The notes: generated by a model from the letters alone, not told the origin. Numbered from the stretch's first letter, positions 1 through 13,620 are shown. The stretch is 64,000 bases of DNA from Rhytidiadelphus loreus (GCA_947034895.1 OX344764.1:11470001-11534000); one strand, 5' to 3'. Made by a program: numbers and translations.

Positions 1-423
1 GCCAAGACTTTGTTTTTCTCGTAATCTGTGCAAGAACCAGTTGGATCTTGGATCTAATCTGACTACACTTTTGACATTTATGAAGTCTTATCCACTGATT
101 TTACATTTAAGTGCGTGCTTAAATTAAGTTTTGCATGAAATAATAAGTTAATAAGCATGTTATCGAGTTTGTTGATTGGGAGTTGGGAAGTTTCAGTTTC
201 AGTTGGACTTCGTCGTCGTTCTTCTTCTTACAAGTATCTTATTTTCCAGAGGAAAGTCAGAAATTCGAGACGCGTCGTCTGCAAGTGTCCTCAGAGAATC
301 CAATCTTGGAAGATCAAGTGCAGAAACGAGAGAGAGAGAGAAAGAAGAGAGGAGGGAGTGTCAGTTCTTCCAACGAAATCTCCTCTGCCTGCAGTTCTTT
401 TTATTAAATTTTTTTATTTATTA
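1..423. other. non-coding AT-rich stretch with GA run
   Basis: No supported gene. Overlapping short ORFs up to 103 codons exist but have no recognisable motif and lie partly on a GA-rich simple repeat (about 329-357). Nothing else stands out. Confidence 0.5.
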
Positions 424-709
424 AAGGTGGGCGCCTCCAGAACTGTTACTTTTAGCTGCTGTGCCTAGTTACTATTATTAGACTGGTCAAAATGTCCACG
501 TTTTCACGTTCGCAAGTGAAAGGAGGTTCCAACGCACAGAAGAACGTGGCATTTGGATGCCGTACGCAAAAGTTACAAAGGGCTGAAGCTTTTGGGGGTA
601 GAGGTTCTGAAATCGTTTCTTCCACATAGGTACATATTGATTATGGAGATGTACTTGTGGTGATGATGGCGGTTTTGGGTTAGTGGCGCATTTTTGGGTG
701 CTTACCTTT
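424..709 (+). mobile_element. TA-flanked MITE, AGGTAG family (long-type copy 1)
   Basis: The interior matches, over almost its full length, the elements at 37,829-38,089 and (inverted) 43,108-43,379. Shared blocks include TACTATTATTAGACTGGTCA, GTGAAAGGAGGTTCCAACGC and GTTTCTTCCACATAG. Ends are AAGGTGGGCGCC and a matching ...CTTACCTTT. It is diverged from the other copies and its ends are less clean. It encodes no protein and is presumably mobilised in trans by a TA-targeting Tc1/mariner-type transposase. Confidence 0.65.
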
Positions 710-2586
710 GGTGTGTCTTTTTATACTAAAAGGAAAAATCACTTTAAGAAATCCCATGAACATCAAACTTAGTGTGGTGACGACGGAGCTTTGTGTTAGC
801 CTACAAGGTTAACTCTTTTTTTTTGGCTCTAGCATGAGCTTATTGAACAGTGATATAATGTTGTAGCTTGGTGTCAAAAGACTTCCTTTCTACTATGGGA
901 CGTTGTACTAGCGTTGACAAGATTTGTGAATGAGTATAAAGGGTTTATGAGTTTATTTTGTGAAATTGCACAAAGAAAATATACATACTCAAATTGAAGT
1001 AGTGGAAAAATGTCATGATTTTTCCAAAAATAAACCCATGGTATCTTATGCACACCTTCGACTAGTTATTCACTCACCAATTTTTGTTACTAAATTTTTG
1101 TGGTAAGTGTGATTATAGGTTTCTTAGAAGTGCCCTCACTAACAACAAGATTCAAAAGCAAATCGCAAGTTCCTTCCTTCCAACAAATATTTTACTACTA
1201 AGTAAAAAAAATTGTCTTTTTATCTTGGATAATTAATTTGAGGTTGAATTTTTCTTACACGATTATAAATTGTTGTAGTTTGCAAGAAGATACTTGGGCA
1301 GGATTTTGATCATGATCTCATAAACAAGTTGTCAATTGTGGTGTTGAATGTTCAAAAGGTGTAAACGTATAGGGTTGTAGGAATCCATACTTCTACAATT
1401 TTGAAGACTCCAAGGATAATTCACAAAGTGGTGATGGAGTCACGTTTCAAATGTAGACACTAATGTATTTCCTACATGCATGACAACGGTTTCACATTCC
1501 ATTATGCAAAATGTTATTTGTGTAAAGATGATGCTATTTGTTCTTTGCTAAAGGGTCTGATGCTTCTTGATCAATGGACCTCCCGATGGACCTACATTTT
1601 GTTGGTTATGATGAAGGATTTGAATCTTGTTTATTGTAGCAACTACACTTTTGTACTTGGGTTGCATTTATTGTATGCATTGCGTAATTGAAAATCTTGA
1701 GCTTTCAGAGTTTTCAAATTTGTTACATGGTGGGACTTTGAACGAGGTTGCATGCATTCAATTTTGTTAGCGATGCATTATTTGTGACCTTAAACATCTT
1801 GTTAAAACCATGCATACCCTAACACCTCATTACGGTGCTTTCAAAATGAATTCTTACCCTCGTTGGTGTAAACCTCTATGCTAAGAAGTCATATTTCCAA
1901 TTAAATCTCTAATTGACATTGAGGTATTTACAATGAAACCTAGTTGTGAATCCAAAAGTTTTTTCTTGGATCCTAATAAGTTTTGAAGTTCTATAATGCA
2001 TGTTGATTTAGTTTGGTTATTTTTATTTGCCTTCAAATCTTTAGTTCAAAATTGTACATCTTGTAATTGTATTAATATCTGTTATTTTATATTAAATCAA
2101 GAAGGCAGCTTAGGAAAAAAAATGTGATTTTATTCTCTAGTCCTAATAAGATATCTTTTGAATTGTTATTTGAATTGTCCATAAATTGTCCTATGGACTA
2201 TATCTAACTAATTTACACCTTGGGATTCAACTTGCAAAATTTGTCTTTGAATGTCTACAAAAATCTAATAGTCATATAAGGACACGAGTGATTTTGTAAA
2301 CTTGAGCAATAGGTTGAAATAAGATAAGATTGAATCATACAAGACACTAGAAAAGAATGCAACTAATATTAGGACAACTTGAACCCTAGTGTTGAAGTAT
2401 ATAATCTACAAAAAATTATTCAATTGTAAGTAGCTTGCTTCATTGAGACTATAAGGAACCTAATTAAACTTAAATACTAACAATACAAAAGAGGAAAGAA
2501 ATCATCAAGATGGTTGAAGTAAAGGATGATATTAACGAAAAATATGAAAGTGATTTGGAATTGACCCCTCATATTGTTGACCCCTC
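710..2586. other. AT-rich DNA without recognisable features
   Basis: No ORF above 71 codons, no family motif and no clear repeat structure were seen. Confidence 0.5.
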
Positions 2587-2975
2587 AAATAGGGACAAGG
2601 TGTCCTACACATCTTTGTCATGTATTCTTATCATATAGAGGTTGTACTTTGTACTTTTTATTTGTCTTATCCTGTCATTGTATTAAACTTGCGTCTAATC
2701 CACTTCAACTACACAAATAGGGATAAGGTGTCCTACACATCTTTGTCATGTATTTTTATCATTTAGAAGTTGTACTTTGTACTTTTTGTTGTCTTTTGTT
2801 GTCATTGTATTAAACTTACATCTAATCTACTTCGTCTACACATATAAGGATCCTACACATATTTGTCATGTGTTATTATCGTGTAGAGGTTGTATTTCGT
2901 ATTTTTTTTTGTCTTTTAATGTTATTGTATTAAAGTTACATCTAATCTACTTCAACTATTCAAATAGGAATAAGG
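2587..2975. repeat. tandem repeat, three units of about 120-128 bp
   Basis: The block AAATAGGGAYAAGGTGTCC... starts near 2587 and 2715, with a shortened third unit near 2842 and a partial fourth start near 2962. Each unit contains TCCTACACATCTTTGTCATG, TTGTACTTTGTACTTTT and TAAACTTACATCTAATCTAC. The spacing is 128 bp and then 120 bp, because the third unit has lost bases around its start. A 69-codon ORF across it is an accident of the repeat. Confidence 0.8.
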
Positions 2976-5408
2976 GCCCTTCTTAAAAAATCTTGCTAAA
3001 AGTGAAACTAGATCTTCTAATGTAGGGTGATTGCAAGAAAGACCAAATGATTTTGGTAGCGTTTGGTCAAAAACTACATTTTTTCTGCCCAGTACTAGGA
3101 GTAGTACAAAATGGAGCAATCTCAGTCGTTGATTTGAAAAATCAACGGCCAATAGTACTTTTGAATACTTTATAACACTGAAACAATACTACTTAAAAAA
3201 ATGGCAATTTGTCATAGAAAGTAGATAAAATTAAGTATAAATTAATAAAAATTAGAAAATCATGAATAAAAAAAAACTAAAAATTGGCCATTTATAAAGA
3301 CTTGATAGTGATTACATTTCACCAAAAACTAGAAGTTGAAACCATCATGAAAGTTTAGAGTGCTATGCACAAGGGACTCCTATTTGCATACATGTTGAGG
3401 ACAAAGAATTGTGTTTTTTTTAATTCCCTTTGGTGGGAATATGCCCATCTAGTGTGGAAATAGGCCACAAAAAAGTCAAGTAAACATCATGTTTTTTGGA
3501 TACTTCACAGTACTAAAAAACCCTAAACCGCAGAGTGTGACAAATTAGCTAAATTGATATTTAATTATAAAATTATTTTTCAATTTTTTTGAAAAATAAC
3601 AGATCTTATTTTTTCTGAGTTATCAATCTTCCATAAAAATTTCAAGTCCATTGGCTTCAATTTCCAAAAGTTACGGCCAAAACCAACTCCATCACTTCAA
3701 TTGTGACGCCCCATAGGACCGGTCTTTCTTGCATAAAACTATCATATTTGACCTAATAAAATCCATGACATGTTTCATTTAACTCAACAAAATCACAAAA
3801 TCTAAGTAAAAACAAATCTTGGCTAAGCTTACACCACTTTTGAAGAGTGGTTCATGTTGTCGTCAAACATGTTTTGTTCCTTTCAAACATTAAAAAAAAT
3901 AGTCACATGATAAAATACATTGCTCGGAATGCCCTTGTTAAAGTAGATATTGTCTACTTTACATAGAATCATTTTTTCTATAATTCTTGAAGTTATAAAA
4001 ATAAAATAGCAATGTCCAAAAAATACCCCTAATTTACTTATTGTAAGAAAATATCCAAAACAACAAATGAAACTTATTCTTGTTTCAATGACCCAAAAAA
4101 CATATTGCCAAAACATGGTACTTGATCCTCCAAGGGTTCATTTTCACCTTTGGTTCTTAATTTAATTGAAACATTGAATTTTTGAAAGTATAATAAGACC
4201 AAGATGGTATAATTAAGTTCATTAAATTATCAAAAACAATCATTTCTATTAGAAAAAATTGAAAAAACAAGACAGAATTTCAAGTGAGACTTATAGAATA
4301 ATTGTAATATTTCTTTAATGAAATTTTTTATATACAAGTAAGTCCCCGAAGCTATGTGTGTTATTAATTGACCGAGTAATTGACAAATACTCTAAAATTG
4401 ACAAAAGAAACAATATTTCTAAAAATAAAACATCATTTAGATTTTATTCTTTTTTAGAATTTGTATATGTAGGATCTTGTTTATGAATGGTATTAGGGTC
4501 ACATATTAAAATTTGGGATCTAAGGACAATGTATGTGAGAACAAATTCTACAAAGTGAAACAAAATATTTTTTTGTGGGCTTTTGACAATGTGACTTTGC
4601 AAGGCTTCTAAGCCCTGTAACTCAAAATTTTCATTCCAAGGCAAATCTAGGGACCTTAGATTTGAGTATAACCTCGAGTAAAAATAAATTATGCAAATTT
4701 TTAGAGAAAAAAAATACTCCAATCCCCCTACCTGAGTTGTCCCTTCCCAAAAGCATTATTATTTTCCTTTGACTTATTGGATCTTCTAAAAAATTACATG
4801 CCCTAGAAGTTTGTTTATTTCCTTAAATTTAAACTTTAATATTCTAAGTTGCAATTCATCTTGGCATCCTTGTGGACCTTAAAATTTTTAATAAAATATC
4901 TCTACATGTCTTCTGTAGGATTTCTATATTAGCTTCTCGGAGCTTCCCCCTCAAATCCATTGCTATGAGCTTAAGTGCTATGAGAATTAGAGCATTGGTA
5001 TCCTTACTCTTCAAAAAAACCTAATATAAGGCAAAAGAGTAATTAGGCTCAAAATGGACCACATCGTGGTTATGCCGTAGCCATTCCAACCACCACCCTC
5101 AGTGCATTCCACTTTCCAAAACTTGGCCATGTCTTCCCTGTGCCTAATGATATCCTCCTTGCATACTTTGTCTTTGATTATAGTATCATTCAAAGGAAAA
5201 AACAATAATGAACATCAACCAATTTCAAGGATTTTTGACCTTTTACTCATCTAGCTACAATGGAGTTAAATAATGATTTATGTATAGTTTGGGGTCATAA
5301 AATATTACCACTTGAGCCAATGTTACACCAAAGGACAATGTTGTATGCAAGTAGGTGAAAGTAATTCAATAAATAATGTCATAGAAAATACTCCAAAGGA
5401 CTATCATA
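2976..5408. other. AT-rich DNA without recognisable features
   Basis: Minus-strand ORFs of 66, 77, 92 and 64 codons occur here, but they are low-complexity and unrecognised. No repeat or RNA gene was identified. Confidence 0.5.
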
Positions 5409-5700
5409 CAAAAGTACCTCCCAAAATGGTCATATTTAAGGAGGTGAATGTAGTGAAAAGAACCTAAAAAATTGTCATATTCAAGGAGACAAATGTCGTG
5501 AAAAGACCCTCTAAAACTGTCATATTCAAAGAGGCAAATGTAGTGAAAAAAAATTCTCAAAACTTTCATATTCAAGGAGGCAAATGTATTGAAAAGACCC
5601 TCCAAATCTGTCATATTCAAGGAGGCGAATGTAGTGAAAAGACCCTCCAAAATTGTCATATTCAAGGAGGCGAATGTAATGAAAAAGACGTAGAGCATTT
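5409..5700. repeat. 45-bp minisatellite, about 6.5 units
   Basis: The motif GTCATATTCAAGGAGGCRAA starts near 5429, 5474, 5519, 5565, 5610 and 5655. The period is therefore 45 bp with one 46-bp step. Each unit continues TGTAGTGAAAAGACCCTCCAAAA with scattered substitutions. Because 45 is a multiple of three, frames stay open on both strands: 71 codons on plus (5498-5713) and 141 codons on minus (5366-5791, repeated residues TFASLNM). The mirrored openness argues for a repeat artefact rather than a protein. Confidence 0.85.
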
Positions 5701-8439
5701 TTGGAAACTTTGATGTTGTACAGTTGTTAGCAAGATTGTAGTGTTTGAAAATAGAAGAAAAGGTCGTTTTGACCCTCACTGTCAGGGCCAATGTACTTTG
5801 ATTTGTCTTGATGTAGACTAAGATTTTTTTACATTCTTAGAAGAGTGAGATTCTTGATATTCTTGGCATAGTCTACGATTTTTTCTTTACTTATTCTTGA
5901 ATATTATATCATATTGCTCAATTATATACTTACCAAATTTCAGGGAGTTTTGACTAATGTTCAAAGTTGCTCTTCATGACTAGTTGGTTTTTTGGCCAAT
6001 ATAACCTTTGATTTAGAATCTAATAGGAGGAAACAATATGTTCTCACAAATGAGTTATATATCTACACATTGTGTAAAAATTTCAAAAACAAACATTCAA
6101 AATAGATTGTAAAGGAACCTGCCCTAATTCCTATTTGGCTCAAGACTAATAGTCCATTTGGGGGTTTAAGGTAGTAGCATCTATAACCATTACCTCTAAA
6201 ATCCTGGAAAATCTTGGGAAGTGAATAGATGTGATTACAGGGATGTACTACATTTGAATATCAGACCCTAGTGTTGGTATTAGCTGCATGTATAGTTGAC
6301 TCTTTCAAAATTTACAACTTAATCTCACATTGTCCAAATAGTACGTTTGAAAGTACACAAAAATTATTTTTCTCTTGCTAGTAGGATCCAATAATTTGTT
6401 GGATGTATATTAGTAGACATCATGTCCCAAACCCTTAAATTAACAGTTATGGGTGTTGCTAACGGAAGTAATAGTTTTAGAATACAGAATGGAACTATGC
6501 AAGAGGAAATTCATGTGCAAGAAAGGCCCCTTCTTGAGGGCATTTTGGGGTTTTATTTGGATTATGCTATGCTCCCACAAATTTAGAACCTGAATTCCCA
6601 TCCTCTTGGAACTTTAATTTTATGGAATCATTGATGCATCAGTTGTATAGTTTTAAAATTTTCAAACTGTGTTTGAATAATGTCACAAAAATAATGTTTC
6701 TTATGATGAAAGATGGATCTTCTATAACATGGTAAAGGAATACAGAAGTTGTACTCCCCTTACTCTTCACAATACTTAAAATACTTAGATACAATTTTTT
6801 TTGGGCTAAATTCTCTATAAAGATGCAATGTATGGCTAAATTGAATGAAAATATACACATATTTTCATCCTTGAGTTCATGATACGATGCACAAAGATGT
6901 AGATTTTTCTTGAAATGGTGTTGAATATCAAGAATGGTATAGAAATATAGAATGACCTCCAAATCCATTTTGGACTTTTGAGGTAGACAAATTTTCTTGG
7001 CAAATTTTTGTTAAAATCTTAAATGATCTTAGCATGAGCTTCATTAATGTTAAGAAAAATGTTTGAAAAAATGGATGAAATTGACAAACCCTTCTCAAAA
7101 AAAAAGATTCAATAATATTTAGATGGAAGATACTTATAATAGATTATATCGTGAATGATTCTATCCATTTTTCATTGCTTACATACATTCTAGGTGCAAG
7201 TTGCTCAACATACAAAAAAATAATAAAAAAATAAAAAATAAAAAATAAAAAATGGTTGCTTTAAGGTAATCATGCCTAAAAGCATCCATATAAACAAATG
7301 AGAATTGTTCCTATTATTGTATTGCCTATTTTTTAGTTGGATATTGTTGAAAGTTAAAAGAATATTTTAGATTTCTTTCTTATACATTTATTGGACAATA
7401 GATTAATAAACTATGAATTTTCAAAGTGTTGACATTAGGTGCTTTAAAATCAAGTGCAATTACCTTATTGGAACATCCAAAACTTCTTTCTTCTTTATTG
7501 TGCTTGAATTTGGTGTGTTGGTTAGAATTAATTGGATATGGTTTTGAGTACTAACATTGCAAAAATTCTTCCCTAATTGATGACAATATAAAAGAATCTA
7601 CAAATTGCTTACTTCATTACAATTGTAGACACATGATTTTTGTAGAGCAAGGAAATGACAAAATGACCCATGAGAAGACTTAGATTACGAATTAACCATT
7701 GAATGCCTTTCTTGAATTTTTGCTTATTTTTGCTTATATATATTATTTACCTCAAATTCATCATATTCATCATACAAGTAGTGTGATTTTTGAAAAGTCA
7801 AATATTGGTTTTGGTGAATGAGAAGTTATGTGGTTAGAAAAGCCCTCAGAGCCTCTTTGTTCATCGTCCATATTTTGGACGTCGGAATGCTTAGGGATTT
7901 TTGTGGCCTATGTATACAATCTTTCTAATGTACAAATTAATTCAATTAGTGCGAGACAAGGTAACTTTTTTTTTTGTACCACCCTCCCTTCCTCTGTCAA
8001 ACTCCTCTCAAAAGCACTAGGCTTTCTAAAGAATATGCCCATAAGCTAAGGTCCAAAGATAGTTTCAATACCACCCTTGCCAAAAACTTTAAATGAAACT
8101 TCACAGCAAAAAATTCAACTTTAAATCATTTTATTTGTAGTGAGAGAAGAAGGGAATATCTTCTTTGCACTAAAGCCATAAAAGTAATGGAAACAACATT
8201 TGTTCTATACACGCACCAAAAAAACAAAAAACAAGATAAAACAATTAGTGTGTTTCACAATTAGTGTGTACGTTCTCGTGCTAATCCAAAACCATTTTTG
8301 CAAAAATTGAACTTAGAAATAAATTTTCATTGTTTGAATTAATTCTTTTGTCCCAAAAATTCCATTATTTTTTTGTTTTTTCATTTATTTTGAAACCCAA
8401 ATAATTACAATATCTCCTCTATTTTCTTACGCAAATGAA
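5701..8439. other. AT-rich DNA without recognisable genes
   Basis: A 109-codon minus ORF (6639-6968) and a 73-codon plus ORF (7828-8049) have no recognisable motif. A short A-rich AAAAATA run lies near 7,209-7,252. Nothing else is supportable. Confidence 0.5.
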
Positions 8440-9060
8440 ATTCTGAGGGCCACCCGTTCTGTGCACCTGTCTCATGTAATGTAGTGTGCGTCATTATCAA
8501 TAGAGGCGGGTGAGTTTGGTTTACCGTTGGGTATGGGTAGCTACTGAAATATCTCGACGACCACGACGACGGTTATGAGACCCCCGGCCCCGGCACATGC
8601 AGGGGTGCAGACCCGGGGGCACATGCAGGGTGCAGGCCCGGGGCGCAGAGTTTCAGAAAATCGGCTCAACTCTTGTGCTGGCCTTATTATTAATCGCTTG
8701 CTTCTGCAACTCGTCATCCCTGCGTCGTCCGACGAAGGTCCGACCGCCCGATCATCAGTGGGGGGTCATCGTCGACAGTTCAGTCAAAAGAACCACTTCG
8801 GACGCTTGCGTCTTTGGACCAAATTTCATGGTTTTTGCCTTTCCTTCAGCAAAGACGCGCACGGCTCATGACGAAAACACTTGAATGAATGAACGAATGA
8901 ATGAGAGGGGGCCGCTGCATCATCAGCAACCTCCCAAGCGGATTCTTTTTTGGTCGGGTTTTCTCTTTCTTTCAACTGCTCTTTCTGATTTTTTCTTATA
9001 TCGTACATTGAAGGTTTGATTCGGCACTCAAGTGCCAAAATTGAATGTCCACGTCAGATT
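8440..9060. other. GC-rich, CpG-containing island
   Basis: The base composition changes sharply from AT-rich flanks to a GC- and CpG-rich block, densest at about 8,540-8,800. A short direct repeat with core GGCACATGCAGGG (near 8,593 and 8,620) is followed each time by a CCCGGGG-type run. Overlapping plus ORFs of 98 and 95 codons span it but resemble no known family. It could be a promoter or first exon, or a fragment of a GC-rich transposon. No TATA, splice or poly(A) evidence separates these. Confidence 0.4.
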
Positions 9061-9848
9061 CTCTGGGGTCCACGTCACCTCACACCATTCACAAGATGAC
9101 ATTTGGCTAATTTACGTCAAATTTGATCTTCATGTAGGGTATTTTGAGTCTAGACTACTGATAGTCTGAAACTCTCGTGTCAAAAAAGTCAATAACTCCT
9201 TCAGATTCACCTCAAGGTATATATGTTATGAAGTTGGTGTCCAAATTGGTGTTAGCAAGGCAACGATGCTACAATAGTGTGTGAGCATGAAAATGCAAGC
9301 CTTGAGCATATTTATAAGTAAATATCCTACAACCATGGAAGTTATCAGCCTCAATGTTGTTCAAGGGTTCATATTAACACCTATAATATAAATATCAATA
9401 ACACGGTTACACTATAATCATGGAAATTTTCTATAACATAGACATCTATATAGGTGTATAGTCTTTTAGACTCATGGACTCACGCTCTTAGGCTTACATA
9501 ATAGCAACCCTTGTTAGCAAGGGGCTTATGAAATGAATTTAGATATACTTTTGGATTGAACTCATTTTGACAACAATTCCTTTGACATGAAGTGCAAATA
9601 TGTACCATAACCACTAAATGCCCAAACGATTGTTTTTTGGTCAATGCCTCTCTCCGTTGGGTTGTACATATCAAAAAATAAAATATAATTGAAGAATATT
9701 GATTTTTCATGGGATTCATTGGCTTGTCTTTCCATAGTTGGATAAAACCCTCTTCATTTGGACAATTTTTTTTTGCCTTATGTGCTTTTTAAAAATTGAA
9801 AATCCATTGTTGTGAATTTAGAATGACTAATGGAAAATACAAAAATTG
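9061..9848. other. AT-rich DNA without recognisable features
   Basis: ORFs of 79 and 61 codons on the minus strand are unrecognised. No repeat structure was noticed. Confidence 0.45.
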
Positions 9849-10560
9849 AGCCACTATGCACCCAAAAGAGGCTATCACTTTTGGGTTGTGATTTAGTAAC
9901 CAACCCCTCTATGAAAAAATTTGAGAGTTGTTGATTTGTTTTTAAAAAAAATGCATCCCCCAACTACCATTGATTTCTTGAAAGATCACAAGCCATTGAT
10001 GTCCATCAAATACAATCTAAGTAGTTCAAATATGGATAGATGATACAATATAGGATACAAATACGGATACAAGGGATATTGATGCCATATTTAACTACTT
10101 TTGGACTTTGCAAAGTCCAAAATTGGTAAAGGGACATCTAAGACAATTGTAGACTTTGACTTCTATAGATTTTATGAATCTACAAATGATATAGATTTTG
10201 GACTAGGTGGTTTGAAAAATGTACAACAGGTTTAGATTTTAGATATCTATGACATCGGGAGATCCCCCAATGGACAAAGTCCAAAATTCCCTTCAAAGTC
10301 CAAAAGTAGTTAAATATGGCATATTGATACAAATACAGAATATGACAAAGGATACGGATATGCATATACGGAAGTTTGTCCCATACTTATTGTAGCGAGT
10401 TTGGTTTCTGAAAATTACAAGAAGGGGTGGGGAGGGAGAAGAGAGAGTTAATTAATTTAATTAATTTTTGAAAACTAGGGAAAGGGGGGGTATTAATTAA
10501 TTAATTTTTTTAATTTTTAATTTGTTGGATGCATAGTGACACAGTTTGTCACTATGCACT
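9849..10560. repeat. dispersed repeat with CACTATGCA borders, copy 1
   Basis: It begins CACTATGCACCCAAAAGAGG and returns near 10,530 as GGATGCATAGTG, with CACTATGCACTCAAAAGAGG just beyond. A second copy with the same order of blocks (borders, CATTGATNTC, GGATACGGATA-type runs, a G-rich patch, TTAATTAATT) lies at about 15,393-15,905. The borders suggest a terminal-inverted-repeat element, but target duplications are not clear. A hAT-like MITE is nested inside this copy. Confidence 0.5.
10084..10320. mobile_element. hAT-like MITE with perfect 8-bp target duplication
   Basis: The 237-bp element has a 27-bp perfect terminal inverted repeat starting GCCATATTTAACTACTTTTG. It is flanked on both sides by the identical 8-mer ATATTGAT (10,076-10,083 and 10,321-10,328). 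Eight-bp duplications are characteristic of the hAT superfamily. There is no ORF inside, so it is non-autonomous. The intact duplication shows the insertion is comparatively recent, and it interrupts the surrounding dispersed repeat. Confidence 0.85.
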
Positions 10561-13500
10561 CAAAAGAGGCAGTCACTGCCTATGCCCAAGACAATGGGTA
10601 TTTGGAACCATTTGACTAGAAGCTAGACATTTACATTGTAAAAACTAAGCTTTCAAAGTTTTGAACAATAAATGAAAATAAACATGTCTCAAGAATGCAA
10701 TTTAATCTTAATCTTTTCAAATTTTTTGAAGATCCTTGAATAGTTTTCTAAAATCTGAACAATATAGATTTTTTAATTGTTTTGAAAATATTTCATATTT
10801 AAAGGTGTAAAGTATGTTTAACTGCAAGAAGTGACTTATGATGTTGAAAGAATGACCTTTCAAAAATGATTGGATTTAAATAATTATTAAAGTAGAAATC
10901 TTAAATAAATTGATATAATTATCCCTCACAAATAATTAAACAAAATTTGAAGCATGTGAAAAAAATCATATATTTGCAACCCAATATCCTAAAAATAAAT
11001 AATTTTTTTAAGGTGAAATAAATAATACTAGCCAAAATTTTATTTTTAGCATCCATCAAATCTTATTTTTCAAGAGAAAAATAAATAGCTTTATAGAGAT
11101 GTGTAGACCATGCGCTATACTTATAGTGGGTATGTTTGTAGTTTTCTTTCATTCTTCGTTAATCTCTTTTCCATTAATTACGTGACAAAATGCTTAGTCT
11201 TAAATTCCAAAAGGACATTTTTGGAATTTTTTTGATATGGGACAAGTTCTAAAATCTTCGTACTTTTAATTTATTTTGGAAAATTTTAATATAGCTTCTA
11301 ATTAGGTTTTGACTTTAAACATCAAAACTCAAGGAATCCCTCTTTAGTGGGGGTTCTTGGTTAGGGGGGTCAATTAATTGAATGTTTTGTGACTAGAGTC
11401 TTTGTAAAGGTTGGAAATATCTTTGATTAAATTTTCATGAGGTAATTATTGGTCAAATCTCCAATCAATGATCAAACACTCTTATTATTTCCAAGAGACA
11501 CCATTGAACACAAATGCTATGGACTTATGAAGGCCACCATTGTCATATACTAGTATGTAAGGGCCTGTTGGTGATTCCTCAAGATAAAGTTATTCATTGA
11601 TGATTTGCCCATGCACCAATTACCTAATCAAATGATATATAAATATTCACTCTTGTAACTCATATGCAACAAAGCAAAACTATTAAGGTATGTAGATTTT
11701 TCCTTACAAAGAATGCAAGAGTTTACAATTATTATTTGTTTTATTCACTCTCAACCTACTCACAAATCTTCTAACACATAAAGTATGCATTGAGGCACAA
11801 ATGCATAAATTGTTGTATGATAAAATACATGCTTTGGAAAACTGATATGGCAACAATTTAAATGGCTAAAGTAACCTCACAATTCGATCAATCCTTACAA
11901 AACCAATCTTCAATGATTATGGGTATTGATCTCCTTATTTGCAATTTTCACTCATATACATGCAATTAGCCTTTGAACCTATTCAATGACTTAATATTTT
12001 CATAGCAACAAAATTGGATACAATTGTCAACTCAAGTTTTCATTTATTTGAGTATGCAATTGGTCTAAGATTTCACTTGAATCCAACACAACTTCATACA
12101 ATACAATGAACGACCTATACAATGAATAGAGCTTACTCAACCATATATATTATTTATATCATTACTTCTAGCAAATTCCAAATTCCAACATAAGAAAATC
12201 AATTAATCTCTCAAACTATTCTCCTAACCCTTACTTTGTATACTACTAAGTTTTAGGAGATGAGTGGTAGAACATTTGACAATAACCAAGCACACACACA
12301 GAACCTCCTTTTATTTTCAATTCACTTACTTCCTCTCAAACACCTCACAATGTCTCACTCAATTCAATAATTTGATGTTTATGCTAATGAAATAGAATTA
12401 TTCTAACTTATATTGTAATCTTTTCAAGTCACCGATTTTTGGCAATTGGCCAAACACACTCAAGCCTTTCACAAGCAAATGGTCTATCTTAGATTTAACA
12501 TTGTAATGCAAACAAATCAAATACTATACCTTTGCTAACTTTCTACAATTCACAATTAGACCAAGTTTAGTCTATCTTGAGCTCTCTTTCTAATCCACAA
12601 TGAAGACAAAATTTCAACATGTCAATTGATTAGTCTTGCACTACTTCTAACCTTTCCTACCCTTAATAAACCATGATTGATAATGTAAACACAAACAAAC
12701 AACCTAGCTTAGGTAACCACAATTACACAAATGCCTAATAGTCTATTGCAAAACCTCAATAAACAAAAAATATATATTTAAAAGAAAGCACAAGTACAAA
12801 TTGCCAATTAGACATACAAGTATGAATAGTCTTAAGAAAAATGAACATTTAGAGTTATAGTCTCAAAATTGCAAGATGACTCTAGATACATGTTGATTGA
12901 AAGATCACTAAAACTATTAAAGTCCTTTTCAATCCATATCGCAATTCATATCTAATAGTGTCTTTTGGACTCAAATTGAGAATTGAATTTTTTTGACCCT
13001 TCACAAGAGGAATTAGCCCATACATTTAATCTTATTCGTATGAAATGAACAACTAGACAATTGATTTCAATATTTTAAATTTTTTAATAGGTTAGGTTTC
13101 TAGAGAGAGGTGAAGCTTTTCTTCATCTCATACTGATGAATGTAGTAAAATATATAAAGAGGATTGTTTTGTGGATTGTAAAATATACAGTAAAAAATAA
13201 TAGGAAAGCTTAATTTTGAACTCAATTTCCAAATAAATTTAGAAAACAAATCGTTCCAAAGATTTATATATCTTGTTAGAACATTTTGTGCTATTGAAAT
13301 TAACATAATTCAATTTCATGTTAACACCATGAGTAAGTTTTTCTTGACATCTAATACCTCTATAGAATTAATGTTTTTTAAAGAATAATAAAGAACAAAA
13401 ATCAAATATGATTTTTGCTAGATTTATTTCAATAAATTCTCAAACTCAATTCTTTATTACCTTATCAATACAAGTAAAGAAACAATGTATTTTTTAAAAA

Positions 13501-13619
13501 CCTTAAAAGACAGAATAACTCTATTGAAAATAGCTACAACAAACTTGATTTTTGAAGTTTAAACATAAAATCTCAAGTGCACTTGTAACAATTGTTTTTT
13601 TTACTTTCAATTTTCAATA

Positions 13620-13620
<1 letters not shown>
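10561..13620. other. AT-rich DNA with a strongly C-over-G skewed block
   Basis: No ORF above 68 codons. Between about 11,690 and 12,900 the plus strand is markedly depleted of G. In two sampled 60-base lines (12,181 and 12,301) I count roughly 15-21 C against 2 G. No transposon ends or protein motif explain the bias. Confidence 0.5.

Noticed and set aside
5366..5791. 141-codon minus ORF as a repeat protein
   Set aside because: It is explained by the 45-bp minisatellite; the opposite strand is open as well.
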